64,000 bases of DNA, taken from assembly GCA_017307165.1 (NCBI GenBank), contig JAFKGK010000003.1, positions 726,662-790,661 on the forward strand, read 5' to 3'. Shown here piece by piece: positions 28,021 through 37,232 of the stretch. This stretch comes from Candidatus Melainabacteria bacterium. Lineage in GTDB: Bacteria; Cyanobacteriota; Vampirovibrionia; Obscuribacterales; Obscuribacteraceae. The translations under genes were made by a program, and so were the position numbers. The first letter of the stretch is position 1, and every line of letters begins with the position of its first letter. A model generated the notes under the pieces. That model saw only the letters and a program-made list of their open reading frames with translations. It was not told where the DNA came from and did not search any database.

Positions 28021-28975
28021 TCGGAAAATCGAGCACGTCCTTTTTGCTGCCTGACCAGATCTCTACAGCATGCAGTGGCGGTGCTGGTGGTGCAGAAATA
28101 TTGAGGCCATTTGTGTTTTCACCAGGGTGAAATGCCACTGTAGGCAGAGGCAATGGTGGTGGCGCTAGATCGGCATTGTTGCTCGCCAGGCGATGGGTAC
28201 TGGTATCGGCATTTGATTTGGCAAAGAGCGATGTGACGTCCACGGTGGCGATTGGGGTGTGATCGTGATCGCTGCGTAGGGAGAGATAGAGTTTGCTGGC
28301 GGCGACTGCACGCACGAGTTTTTGGGCGTCGACCGGCGAAAGTTGCACTGTCACCGAGTTTGGTGCTCCTCCATTTTGTAATGAGGCGCCTTTGCGCTCG
28401 TAATTTTGGCCTACGGCAATGATCTCGACATCGGACAGTATCGGCGAGACCTTTGTGTCTGCTCCATTGCCTACCATGGCCATGATATCGACGTGGCTGT
28501 CGGGGGCAACGAAGCCAGCGACGGCACTATTGGAGTCGACGGCAAAGGTGACGGCGCGCATGCCCTCTTTGAGCTTGGCGTCAAAGCCGAGGCTGATGCC
28601 GAGTGGTGCGAGGTCGTGGTTGGATACTATCTGGCCTGCGCCGATGCCGTATTTGGCGGTGCGACCGATGGCGAGCGAGGCTGCGGAGAGGGCATCTTGA
28701 GGGGCGCGGCTCATTTCGATCTCTTTCTCTTCGAGTTGTTCGGCCTTGATAGTGGAGGCTTCGGGGATTTGGGCAAGGCTAAAGACTACTTTGGTACGGG
28801 CGGACTGCTTTGAGCGCATCTCGTCTATGGTGGCGCGGTATTGGTCGTCACGGGTTTTTTCGCCGTTGGCGACGAGTAAAGCGGTTACGGCACCGGTTAT
28901 GACTATGCCACCGACGAGCACGGCTGGAGGGGTGCGGGAGGCGGCGAGAAAAAACGTACGCAATGGGTTCATCAC
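28010..28975 (-). CDS. cpaB: Flp pilus assembly protein CpaB
   Basis: A 321-residue protein with an N-terminal membrane helix (about 17-36), an SAF-like domain (about 60-130; TKVVFSLAQIPEASTIKAEQL) and the RcpC/CpaB core (MRAVTFAVDSNSAVAGFVAPDSHVDIMA, VTVQLSPVDAQKLVRAVA). In Tad systems CpaB is a periplasmic component of the secretion complex. No cpaA, cpaC, cpaE or cpaF lies in the window, so the rest of the locus is elsewhere. The C-terminus is Pro-rich. Confidence 0.88.
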   Translation of the reverse strand: MMNPLRTFFLAASRTPPAVLVGGIVITGAVTALLVANGEKTRDDQYRATIDEMRSKQSARTKVVFSLAQIPEASTIKAEQLEEKEIEMSRAPQDALSAASLAIGRTAKYGIGAGQIVSNHDLAPLGISLGFDAKLKEGMRAVTFAVDSNSAVAGFVAPDSHVDIMAMVGNGADTKVSPILSDVEIIAVGQNYERKGASLQNGGAPNSVTVQLSPVDAQKLVRAVAASKLYLSLRSDHDHTPIATVDVTSLFAKSNADTSTHRLASNNADLAPPPLPLPTVAFHPGENTNGLNISAPPAPPLHAVEIWSGSKKDVLDFPTTF

Positions 28976-29126
28976 GTGCTCCTTTATATGTGGAGGGGAT
29001 AAATTTATTCTTGACTTCCGGTGGCAGGCCGGTAATAGGGTTTTCCCTGAGGCGAGTCTGGGTTTTATGGCAATGATGAATGCGGCTTAAGGTAGTATCG
29101 GCAGTACTAAGGGCAAAATAGCCAAA

Positions 29127-29723
29127 ATGAAGACAATATCCTTGCTTGTTATGACTGTATCGATGGCTTTGGGCCAGGCGGTTGCGCATCCTGCGGACGC
29201 TGCCGATGGTCAGGGGCATGTCAGTCATTTTGTCGGCAAAGCCGATTATTATCATCACAAATTTTATGGTTGCCGCACGGCTTCGGGCGAAAGGCTCGAA
29301 AAGCACAAGTGCACGGCAGCCCACCGCACCCTGCCTTTTGGGACGCGGGTGAGGGTCACCAATAAGACCAATGGCAAATCTTGCGTGGTGGTGATCAACG
29401 ATCGTGGTCCTTTTACAAAGGATAAGGTTATCGATCTTTCGCATCAGGCTGCTTTGGACGTAGATATGATCAGGGCCGGCACCTGTCATGTAGAGTGTGA
29501 GGTCTTGGGGAAAGATAAGGAAGTGGCCGCCAAGACTGTGGTGGCAGAAAAATCTCCAGAAAAGACTGTCGAAAAAGCAGCCGCGACGCGCTTTGTCATC
29601 TTGCAACCACTGGCCAGGACCGCGAACACTGCCACCGTAGATAATGGCACTGCCTCTCAGCTTGCACCACAAATTGCCGATGATCTGGTGGCTGAGCCGC
29701 AGATGTCAAAAGTGGCTGAATAA
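29127..29723 (+). CDS. RlpA-like double-psi beta-barrel protein
   Basis: A 198-residue exported protein with a signal peptide (about 1-26). The RlpA/DPBB domain spans about residues 35-125 (KADYYHHKFYGCRTASGE, AAHRTLPFGTRVRVTN, VVINDRGPF, IDLSHQAA). RlpA family members bind or cleave peptidoglycan. There is no SPOR domain. The C-terminal 70 residues are low-complexity Lys/Ala/Thr-rich. Hairpin element copy C follows the stop. Confidence 0.88.
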   Translation: MKTISLLVMTVSMALGQAVAHPADAADGQGHVSHFVGKADYYHHKFYGCRTASGERLEKHKCTAAHRTLPFGTRVRVTNKTNGKSCVVVINDRGPFTKDKVIDLSHQAALDVDMIRAGTCHVECEVLGKDKEVAAKTVVAEKSPEKTVEKAAATRFVILQPLARTANTATVDNGTASQLAPQIADDLVAEPQMSKVAE

Positions 29724-29750
29724 AATAAGACTGGTTGAGTAAGACTGGTT

Positions 29751-29818
29751 GGCTGATGGAACAAATTGCCGGCCGCCGGTGCTGCGCAAAGCGGCCTACA
29801 CAATTTGTCCCATCTGCC
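29751..29818 (-). repeat. 68-nt hairpin element, copy C
   Basis: On the minus strand: left arm GGCAGATGGGACAAATTG, core with GGCCGC stem and TTTGCGCAGCACCG loop, right arm CAATTTGTTCCATCAGCC. The arms pair at 17 of 18 positions, with one G-U (pair 10/9) and one A-A mismatch. It is the only copy between co-directional genes. A short tandem (AAGACTGGTTG, twice) precedes it. Confidence 0.9.
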
Positions 29819-29861
29819 ATTGTTTATCTAGCTCTGCGCACTTTATTGCTATATTGAACTA

Positions 29862-30791
29862 ATGGATATGAGAACCGCATTAGACGCTGGCAAGCAGATG
29901 AGCCCCGAGCAGGCCGCAGATCTGCGACAGTCCGTAAATGATGGCGGCATATTGTCTGCTAGTCAGAGAGTGCAGCTCATCGGCTTTTATCTCCGCCACG
30001 AGGACTATAGTGCTGCGCTTTTTGCTCATATGCTCTGGGCGGTAGAGCATTTGGCTGACTCACCTTTTTGGCGCGATGTGCATTATTTGATCAATGCACA
30101 TCAGGCAAAAGATGCCGTCATCCGAGAATTCAGATGCTTGTGGCTCGCACAGATCGACGCTGCGCCAGACAATGCAGCCATCATCGCAAACGCCGGCATG
30201 CATCTCGAATCTATCGATCCAGACCTCTCCGAGCAGCTGATGGTACGCGCCAGAGAGCTCAATCCACGCGATTTTTTAAATAGCATCAATCTGTTTACGA
30301 TTTGGCTATACCGCAAAAAACGCGATGCAGATAGAGCGATAAACCTGGATGCCCTGGGCCGTGAGCTTTTGGATCTGCAATTAGAGTCGCCTGAGTATCA
30401 GGATCTGCACTCGCGTGAGTATTTGCTGAGAGACATGGCACGGCTGGCTGAGCGTCTTGGTGATGCGACGCGGGCCGCGATCTATATAAAAGAAGCGGAT
30501 GAAATCAAAAGGCGCGAAGCAGAGGAAGAGGCAAAGATCGCTCATTTGCCGATAATCTATGTGGATCTATTACAAGAAGGCACCGTTTGCTGGCGCGAAA
30601 TCAGGGCGGAGCACATCAGAGACAATATATATAAAATCGTCAGCAAAAATCGCAGTCATGGGGATGAAATTTGGCTCTTCAACCATGGAGATGTGGTTGA
30701 GTGTTGCGAAAAAATCGGTGAAGACAATAAACCCTCATTTATGGTGACAGTTAGAAAGATATTGGATCTTGATGATGATAGTCATAGATAA
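29862..30791 (+). CDS. TPR-like helical protein of unknown function
   Basis: A 309-residue soluble protein. The sequence is almost wholly helical, and residues about 45-230 show degenerate TPR/HAT-like pairs (AALFAHMLWAVEHLADSPFWRD, AIIANAGMHLESIDPDLSEQLMVRA, LAERLGDATRAAIYIKEADE). The last about 80 residues form a different domain (LPIIYVDLLQEGTVCWREIRAEHI). Not assigned to a named family. It is flanked by hairpin copies C and D. Confidence 0.6.
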   Translation: MDMRTALDAGKQMSPEQAADLRQSVNDGGILSASQRVQLIGFYLRHEDYSAALFAHMLWAVEHLADSPFWRDVHYLINAHQAKDAVIREFRCLWLAQIDAAPDNAAIIANAGMHLESIDPDLSEQLMVRARELNPRDFLNSINLFTIWLYRKKRDADRAINLDALGRELLDLQLESPEYQDLHSREYLLRDMARLAERLGDATRAAIYIKEADEIKRREAEEEAKIAHLPIIYVDLLQEGTVCWREIRAEHIRDNIYKIVSKNRSHGDEIWLFNHGDVVECCEKIGEDNKPSFMVTVRKILDLDDDSHR

Positions 30792-30862
30792 AGATTGTTG
30801 GCAGAAAATTATAGATGCCTTCATCAGCACCATCTCCAATCGATATCGGTAATAAATCCAAA

Positions 30863-30930
30863 AGACGAGAGGGCAGATAGTGTAGCCCGCTTTGCGCAGC
30901 ACCGGCGGGCGGCTATCTGTCCTCTCGTCT
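30863..30930 (+). repeat. 68-nt hairpin element, copy D (compensated stem)
   Basis: Arms AGACGAGAGGGCAGATAG and CTATCTGTCCTCTCGTCT pair at all 18 positions with a G-U at pair 11/8. The core inner stem is GCCCGC / GCGGGC instead of GGCCGC / GCGGCC, a double compensatory change relative to the other copies. The loop TTTGCGCAGCACCG is conserved. It lies between convergent genes. Confidence 0.9.
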
Positions 30931-30967
30931 AACCCATGATTAGTCTAGATAGATTACGAATGGTGCA

Positions 30968-32521
30968 CTATCTCACAGCACCAGACTTCAAACTACCTTC
31001 TGCATCAAACACTGTCACCGGCGCAAACATCTCGAGGTCTTCTTTGATCTTTTTGCCATCACCCACCGCACATATCACTATATTGCTGCTATCGATGAGC
31101 TTAGCCGATGCTTTGCGCACTTCTTCTGGCGTTACTGCCATCACTTTGTCCGCATATGTCTCGATATAATCCGCCGGTAGATCAAATAATTTGACTTCCA
31201 AGAGCCTTTGCGCCAGTCCCCCTTGAGTCTCCAGACCTAGCTGAAAAGACCCGGCGAGATAATTGCGCGCTATGTCCATTTCCTCATTTTTTGGTCTGGT
31301 GGTGCGTAGTTTCTCGGTCTCGTAGAGAAACTCCAATAGACTCGGATTGGTCACATCCGTCCGCACATTTGCCTGCGCATAAAATGCTCCCGACTGCTTT
31401 TTAGGAGCCAATCTACTATAGGCACCATAGGTAAAGCCCTTAGCCTCGCGGATATTTAAAAACAACCGCGCATTTGCCGACCCACCGAGGATCTGATTGG
31501 CTACCAGCATGGGAAAATAATCAGGCGAATTGCGCTTGATACCGATATTGCCCACCTTAAAACTGGTCTGCACCGAACCCGGTCTATCGACCAGATAGAT
31601 GTGCTTACCAGTTTGCTTTGGTGCATCCGGCACCACCGCCTCTGCAAGTTCTGCCGGCTTCCATGCACCAAACTTGCTCTCAATGTCCTTGAGCATTTCA
31701 TCCGTCTTAAAATCGCCCACTACCACCAATACCGCCTTGTTTGGCACATAATGCGATTGATGATAAGCAATCAGATCATTGCGCTCGATCTTGTCGATGC
31801 TGTTCTCGGTAGGTGCCACCACTGCATATGGATTGCCATTGCCATAGACAATATTGGCAAATCTTTCCTCTGCCAAAAACTCCGGCTCACCACGCTTGAT
31901 GGCAAGGGCCTGGATCAGGTTTGACTTTTTGAGGGCCAGCTCGTCCTGCGGAAAAGAGGGCTCCAAGACCACTTTGCTCATCAGATCGAGCAAGGTATCG
32001 CCATAGGAGGAAAGAGCCGAAGCCGACACCACCGTATAGTCATAATCACAATCAGCCTTGATGCCACCACCGATAAACTCGATGCGCTCGGCCAGCTGTT
32101 TGCTCGTTAGATTTGCTGCACCCTCGGTGAGCAGATCGGCTGTCATATCAGCCAGACCGGTTTTTTGTTTGGGCTCGTCCACGCTACCGGTCTTGAATCC
32201 TAGATTGAGCGAAACATAGGGAAATCTATGATCCTCGACAAACAATATCTCCATACCATTAGCGAGCTTTTTGGTAGTAGTGGCAGGCAAGACAAATCGT
32301 GTCGGTGCCGGGAGTTTAGGGGCTTTTTCGCGAAAAGACTCGACGAGTTCGACTTGTTTTGTCAATGGGGCTTTTTCGGCCTGCATAGCCGCTGGTTTAG
32401 CCACCTTTTTGCCGCTGACCACGACCTTTGTCGGAGCAGCCATCGCAGTGGTCGCTAGACCCAGAGCCAGGCTTGAAGCGAGGGCCAGGCCAAGCAGGGC
32501 AAATCTATTGAAATACGACAT
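30968..32521 (-). CDS. M16 peptidase-like protein, non-catalytic partner
   Basis: A 517-residue exported protein with a signal peptide (about 1-28). The M16 core includes the N-terminal domain (about 80-270; TTKKLANGMEILFVED, KTGLADMTADLLTEGAA). The HxxEH zinc motif is absent, being replaced at GLADM. C-terminal M16 domain markers include AVLVVVGDFKTDEM and SANARLFLNIREAKGFTYGAYS. M16B enzymes often work as an active plus inactive pair. Its ATG overlaps the stop of the active-type gene by one base (TAATG). Confidence 0.88.
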   Translation of the reverse strand: MSYFNRFALLGLALASSLALGLATTAMAAPTKVVVSGKKVAKPAAMQAEKAPLTKQVELVESFREKAPKLPAPTRFVLPATTTKKLANGMEILFVEDHRFPYVSLNLGFKTGSVDEPKQKTGLADMTADLLTEGAANLTSKQLAERIEFIGGGIKADCDYDYTVVSASALSSYGDTLLDLMSKVVLEPSFPQDELALKKSNLIQALAIKRGEPEFLAEERFANIVYGNGNPYAVVAPTENSIDKIERNDLIAYHQSHYVPNKAVLVVVGDFKTDEMLKDIESKFGAWKPAELAEAVVPDAPKQTGKHIYLVDRPGSVQTSFKVGNIGIKRNSPDYFPMLVANQILGGSANARLFLNIREAKGFTYGAYSRLAPKKQSGAFYAQANVRTDVTNPSLLEFLYETEKLRTTRPKNEEMDIARNYLAGSFQLGLETQGGLAQRLLEVKLFDLPADYIETYADKVMAVTPEEVRKASAKLIDSSNIVICAVGDGKKIKEDLEMFAPVTVFDAEGSLKSGAVR

Positions 32522-33960
32522 TATTTGATCACCTCGCTCTTTTTATCCGACTGGCTGGCCGCCTTGACTTGAGGCACCACATCCACCACCGTCACGCCTG
32601 ACTCGTTAAATACTTTGTTTGCCACATCCTGCACGTCTTTGGCCGTCACCGCCATATAGGCCTTGATGTCCTCATCGATCAATTTTGGATCTTTAAAAAA
32701 CGACGTGTACTCGGCCAGCATCTCAGCGCGGCCGAGGCTCCTTTGCAGAGACGCATAAGATGATGAGGAGAAGAGTCCTCTCAAAAGCTGATTTTTGGCT
32801 TTTTGCAATTCTTCTGCACTCACCGGCTCGCTTTTTATCTTGGCAAGCTCATCCTGCAAGATTTTGCGTGCACTATCAGCAGTGGCAGGCGCCTTGAGCA
32901 CTACAAAGGTCTGAAACAACGAAGGGCCACGACGCTCTTCATAAGAGCTTGAAACCTGCAAGGCCACTTTATCCGACTTGACCATGCGCTGATAGAGACG
33001 CGAAGACTCTCCAGTCGACAGCATAGTCTGCAAAAGATTGAGTGCATAAAAATCCTTATCACGACGCGCCGGCGCCTTGTAGGCTACCCAAAAGGCAGGG
33101 GCCTTGGCCTGCGCATCCTCGATCTTTTCATATTTTGGCTTGGTCTGCACCGGCTCGGTCAGATCCGGCCGTGCCGGAGCCTTGACCGCAGGTATGGTGC
33201 CAAAGTATTTGACCACCATATCGTAGATCTCATCAGCCTTTACGTCACCCACGATAGCCATGGTGGCATTGTTGGGCGCATAATAAGTCTTGAAAAAATT
33301 GCGTACATCCTCTACAGAAGAAGCCTCCAGGTCCTCAAAATACCCGATGGCCGGGTGAGCATTGGCCCAGTTGTCAAAGGCCAACTCTTCCAGGCGGATA
33401 TTGGCAGGTGCATATGGTTGGTTGTCGATGCGCAGGCGCTTTTCTTCTTTTACTGTTTCGAGCTGGTTTTTAAAGTTTTCTGGTGTCACCTTGAGACTGC
33501 GCATCCGATCCGACTCCAGCCAGAGACAGAGCTCGATCTGGTTGGCGGGGACTTTTTCAAAATAATTAGTAAAGTCCGCATGAGTAGAGGCATTGAGCGA
33601 GCCTCCGATGCTCTCGATGTACTTAAAATGATCCATCTTGCCCACATTTTGCGAGCCTTGAAACATCATATGCTCAAATAAATGAGCAAAACCCGAACGG
33701 GTCTTTTTTTCGTCACGCGCGCCAACGTCATAGACTATGGCAATGGATGCAACCGGCGCCGAATGATCCTCAGACACCACCAGACGCAAACCATTGGGCA
33801 GAGTCTTGTCGAGCGCCACCGGGATCAGAGGCGACTTGATCTTGACCGGACGGACCTCCATCTCAGCTTGCTCTTTTGCATCCTGAGCAAAAGCCCCAGG
33901 CGCTGCCACGGTCGCGCCAATGAGCATCAGACTCAAAGATGCGGCAATCTTGGATTTCAC
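32521..33960 (-). CDS. M16 zinc peptidase, catalytic partner
   Basis: A periplasmic M16B metallopeptidase of about 479 residues from GTG 33960, chosen because AAGGAG lies nine bases upstream and a normal signal peptide (about 1-26) follows; the longer ATG start at 33996 would overlap the upstream gene. The zinc motif HLFEH (His93, Glu96, His97) and the distal Glu region are present. It is coupled to the inactive partner downstream. The substrate is unknown; peptide processing or turnover at the envelope is usual. Confidence 0.9.
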   Translation of the reverse strand: MKSKIAASLSLMLIGATVAAPGAFAQDAKEQAEMEVRPVKIKSPLIPVALDKTLPNGLRLVVSEDHSAPVASIAIVYDVGARDEKKTRSGFAHLFEHMMFQGSQNVGKMDHFKYIESIGGSLNASTHADFTNYFEKVPANQIELCLWLESDRMRSLKVTPENFKNQLETVKEEKRLRIDNQPYAPANIRLEELAFDNWANAHPAIGYFEDLEASSVEDVRNFFKTYYAPNNATMAIVGDVKADEIYDMVVKYFGTIPAVKAPARPDLTEPVQTKPKYEKIEDAQAKAPAFWVAYKAPARRDKDFYALNLLQTMLSTGESSRLYQRMVKSDKVALQVSSSYEERRGPSLFQTFVVLKAPATADSARKILQDELAKIKSEPVSAEELQKAKNQLLRGLFSSSSYASLQRSLGRAEMLAEYTSFFKDPKLIDEDIKAYMAVTAKDVQDVANKVFNESGVTVVDVVPQVKAASQSDKKSEVIK

Positions 33961-33973
33961 GCTTTCATTCTCC

Positions 33974-34165
33974 TTATTCTTCGTCATCATCGGCACCGAG
34001 CAAAACTGTCGACCAAAATATCGCCACCACTAGCAGTGCTAAAATCGCCGCGCCCACGCATATCTTGTCGGGGATGCCATACCTCTTGAGAAAGAGATAT
34101 GAGGTCATCGACAGGACGAGACCGAGCACTGCGACCATGTGGTTGATGGTGAAATTGCGCCACAT
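33974..34165 (-). CDS. small two-helix membrane protein
   Basis: A 63-residue protein with two hydrophobic helices (about 7-26 and 36-56) and an acidic C-terminal tail (GADDDEE). It precedes the M16 pair, with its stop 13 bases before the GTG start, so it is the first gene of that operon. No family recognised. Confidence 0.6.
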   Translation of the reverse strand: MWRNFTINHMVAVLGLVLSMTSYLFLKRYGIPDKICVGAAILALLVVAIFWSTVLLGADDDEE

Positions 34166-34187
34166 AAGCTAAAGGCTACAGCAAAAA

Positions 34188-35000
34188 TTAGATACGCGCA
34201 TGTTTGAGCGTATCGGCGCAACCGCACTTGGCTCTGGCATCGGGGATCGACTCCACCAGATTTTTGAGCAGACCCTGCAATTTGCTGAGATTAGAGGTAA
34301 AGACCTTGACCACTTCAGAGTGCGACACCGGCTCCACATCGCCAGCCAGACCGGAGTCATAATCGGTGATCAAAGACACGTTGACCACGCACATCTCCAG
34401 CTCTCGTGCCAAAAACGCCTCAGGATACTGGGTCATATTGATGACTTCCCATCCCATCTTTGTAAACCAGGCCGACTCCGCCTTGCTCGAAAACCTAGGT
34501 CCCTGGATGACGACCACTGTACCCTTGGGGTGCATGGTGATCTTGGCTTTTTCACCTGCATCCACAGCCAGATGACGCAACTCTGGGCAATACAGATCGG
34601 CCGCCGAGACGTGTGTGGCGATCGGCCCATCATAAAAAGTATCGGTGCGGCCGGAGGTGCGATCGACAAACTGATCGCAGACGACAAACTCACCCGGCTT
34701 GACATTGGTCTGCAAGCTGCCGGCAGCGCAAGGCGAGATCAGCCTTTTAACGCCGATGGCCTTCATCGCGTAGACATTGGCTCGGTAGGGCACCTTGTGC
34801 GGGGGAAACTGATGCTTATCGCCGTGGCGCGGCATAAAGGCCACTTTTTTGCCGCCGATCGTACCGATGGCAACCGGTGCCGAGGGAGAACCGTATGGGG
34901 TCTCGATGTATTTTTCCTCGTACTTTTCGTCAAAGAGCTTGTAAAAGCCAGAGCCGCCAAAGATGCCGATGTCGGCCAGTGTTTCCTTATTTGCTGTCAC
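34188..35000 (-). CDS. mtnP: S-methyl-5'-thioadenosine phosphorylase
   Basis: A 270-residue purine nucleoside phosphorylase superfamily enzyme that converts methylthioadenosine and phosphate to adenine and methylthioribose-1-phosphate. Markers are ADIGIFGGSGFY, AFMPRHGDKHQFPPHKVPYRAN, VVIQGPRFSSKAES, WEVINMTQYPEAFLARELEMC and LITDYDSG. The GTG start at 35000 is supported by AGAGG seven bases upstream; the longer frame has no homology. It links to the purine salvage genes nearby by function. Confidence 0.92.
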   Translation of the reverse strand: MTANKETLADIGIFGGSGFYKLFDEKYEEKYIETPYGSPSAPVAIGTIGGKKVAFMPRHGDKHQFPPHKVPYRANVYAMKAIGVKRLISPCAAGSLQTNVKPGEFVVCDQFVDRTSGRTDTFYDGPIATHVSAADLYCPELRHLAVDAGEKAKITMHPKGTVVVIQGPRFSSKAESAWFTKMGWEVINMTQYPEAFLARELEMCVVNVSLITDYDSGLAGDVEPVSHSEVVKVFTSNLSKLQGLLKNLVESIPDARAKCGCADTLKHARI

Positions 35001-35138
35001 GTGCGTACCTCTCCATTGTGGCCTCGCCAGTTTATCAAAAAGCCGCGACAGTCCGATATGTCTGATTGTCAAGAGAATCGGGTATAAATAAAAGTATTGA
35101 AAGCCAGGCCACATGCATTTTTAACCGGGTTCGCCATC

Positions 35139-36439
35139 ATGATCTGGAAGCTCTTCCTCGCAACAACCAGTCTGCTACTCGCTCTCAGCAGTGCGGGCTC
35201 CGCCAATTGCTCCAATACCAATTATTTCAGCCACAATTACCTCGACATCCTCGCCTCTCTTTCCAACCGCGAAAAAGACCGTGTCGTCTCCCGCATCAGC
35301 TCTTTGAGCAAGGCTACGCCCGATGCCGTCTACCATCGTGTCTACACCCTGATCAAGGAGGACTACTACGACGGCACCTACAATCATCAGGACTGGAGCC
35401 GCTGGGAGCACCGATATGACGGCAAGCTAGCCACCTTTCAGGATGCGCACAAAGCCATCGAGACCATGCTCCTCTCGCTGGGCGACAGGTATACGAGGTT
35501 TCTCGATACAGATGCCTTTGACGACGAAAAACAACAGATCGAGTCACGCCTCTGCGGCATCGGCGTCCAGATCGGCCTCGACCCCGATACGCACAAGGTC
35601 ATCGTGGTGGCACCAATCGAGGACACCCCCGCCTACAGGGCCGGAGTCAAATCAATGGATGAAATGGTCCGGATCAATGGCAAGTCGACCAAGGGCTTTA
35701 CCGTAGAGGACGCCGCCAAGCACATCCGCGGCCAGATCAATACCCCCGTCGAGCTCGTGCTCGGACGCAACGGCAAAGAGATAAAAGTAAAAGTGATGCG
35801 CGCCGAGATCACCATCCTCGCCGTGCCCACAGCCGTCATGCTCGACAACGAGATGGGCTATATCAGGCTCTCGAGCTTTATCTCGCAACAAGCCACCAGA
35901 GAGATGATCAAAGCCCTCGACAAGCTCTCGAGCGCTCGCGGCATCATCCTCGATCTACGCGACAATCCCGGCGGTTTGCTCAACAATGCCATAGACATCT
36001 CCAACCTCTTTATCGACAAGGGCAATATCGTCTCGACCGTAGACCGTGATGGATACAAGACTCCGGCCTCCAGCGACGGACTATCCTCGTCGGCCAGCAG
36101 ACCTTTGGCAAGGGCCTCGTCCAGGGCATCAACAAGCTCGACGACGGCTCCGGTGTCAACGTCACCATCGCCCGTTACCTCACGCCCAACGACACCGACA
36201 TCCACAAAAAAGGCATCACGCCCGACGTGCGCGTCGACCTCTCCTCCCGCGACCTCGAGCAGCACAAGGGCCCCTGGTGGTCCGAGCGCCAGGACGACTA
36301 CGTCCGCACCATGCCTCCACATGCTGATGGCAAGGATGTGCAGCTGCATTCGGCTATGGAGGTCCTACAAAAATGCATCCTGCAGGACAACAATCAGCAA
36401 AAAGGACAATTGGCTCATCAGCCCAATGATGTAAAATAG
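35139..36439 (+). pseudogene. S41 (CtpA-type) processing peptidase broken by a deletion/frameshift
   Basis: From ATG 35139: a signal peptide, an N-terminal helical domain, a PDZ domain (about residues 120-210; GIGVQIG, VVVAPIEDTPAYRAGV) and the first part of the S41 domain (GYIRLSSFISQQA, ILDLRDNPGGLL, IVSTVDRDGYKT). Near 36060-36090 the frame changes. The C-terminal S41 part (TILVGQQTFGKGLVQ, with catalytic Lys, through HKKGITPDVRVDLS) continues in another frame to the stop at 36437-36439. About 30-40 residues that should carry the nucleophile Ser (GSASASE) are missing. Either a real lesion or an assembly deletion. Confidence 0.85.
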
Positions 36440-36443
36440 GCGC

Positions 36444-37232
36444 GTGAGTATCGACCATCACGATTTTCAAGATGCGAGATCTTCGTTGCACACTCGTGTG
36501 CCCGGGGCACACAGCGGATTGACCGTGCTCGGCACCGAGAGAGGCTGCGGCAAGACCGTGCTCATGACAGGCCTGGTCGGCCTGATGCGACAGCAGCACC
36601 TGGCAGTCCGGGCGGTCAAGCCTATTGCCTTTGGCCCTCGCGACCGCTGCAACTCCGAAAACAACTTCATCTCATCTGTCACGGCCACCCCCGCCAATTT
36701 CCCCCATGTCTTTGCGGCCTCTGCCCGCCACCTCAACCCCGGCAACTGGTCCCAGGCTCTCTCCGTCAGCCTGCACGAGTCTGGCTTTACTGCCGTCGAG
36801 CTGCCTGAGTCCTGCGCCTCGCCCCTCATGTTTGAGCGTACAGAGGTCGGCACCATCGCTCACAAATGGCGCGACTGCTCAGACTTTGCCCTGGAGCTGG
36901 GCTTTGCCGTCGTGCTGGTGGCCCGTCACAACGAGTTTGCCCTAGAAAAAATCATCATGGCCGTCGAGCACATCCAGCGCAAGGGGCTGACCGTGGCAGG
37001 AGCCATCACCTGCGAGACAAAGATGGGCGAGGGCCGCGATCTCGAGGCCACCTACCAGCGCAACGATCTCGACCGCCTCATACGCTCGGCCGTGGGAGTG
37101 CCCTATCTCGGCTGCGTCAAATTTAGCCCGTCCATCTCCGTAGTCCGCGTCAATCAGGGCAATCTCATCCGTCTAGTCAACGAGGGCGTGACCCTCGCCC
37201 CCATCTCCCAGGCGACCGGCCTGACCTTATGA
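36444..37232 (+). CDS. BioD-like P-loop ATPase
   Basis: A 262-residue protein of the dethiobiotin synthetase family (AAA_26). It has the P-loop GTERGCGKTVLMTGL (about 29-43), the AVKPIAFGP segment with the Lys of the nucleotide/substrate site, and a VVLVARHNEFAL block (about 155). True BioD carboxylates diaminopelargonate to dethiobiotin. No other bio gene is nearby, and the gene overlaps ppsR by four bases (ATGA), so a metabolic or regulatory role linked to pyruvate metabolism cannot be excluded. GTG start. Confidence 0.72.
   Translation: MSIDHHDFQDARSSLHTRVPGAHSGLTVLGTERGCGKTVLMTGLVGLMRQQHLAVRAVKPIAFGPRDRCNSENNFISSVTATPANFPHVFAASARHLNPGNWSQALSVSLHESGFTAVELPESCASPLMFERTEVGTIAHKWRDCSDFALELGFAVVLVARHNEFALEKIIMAVEHIQRKGLTVAGAITCETKMGEGRDLEATYQRNDLDRLIRSAVGVPYLGCVKFSPSISVVRVNQGNLIRLVNEGVTLAPISQATGLTL

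Noticed and set aside
30968..32521. M16 protein without HxxEH as a pseudogene
   Set aside because: Full length, coupled to an active M16 gene; inactive partners are normal in M16B pairs.
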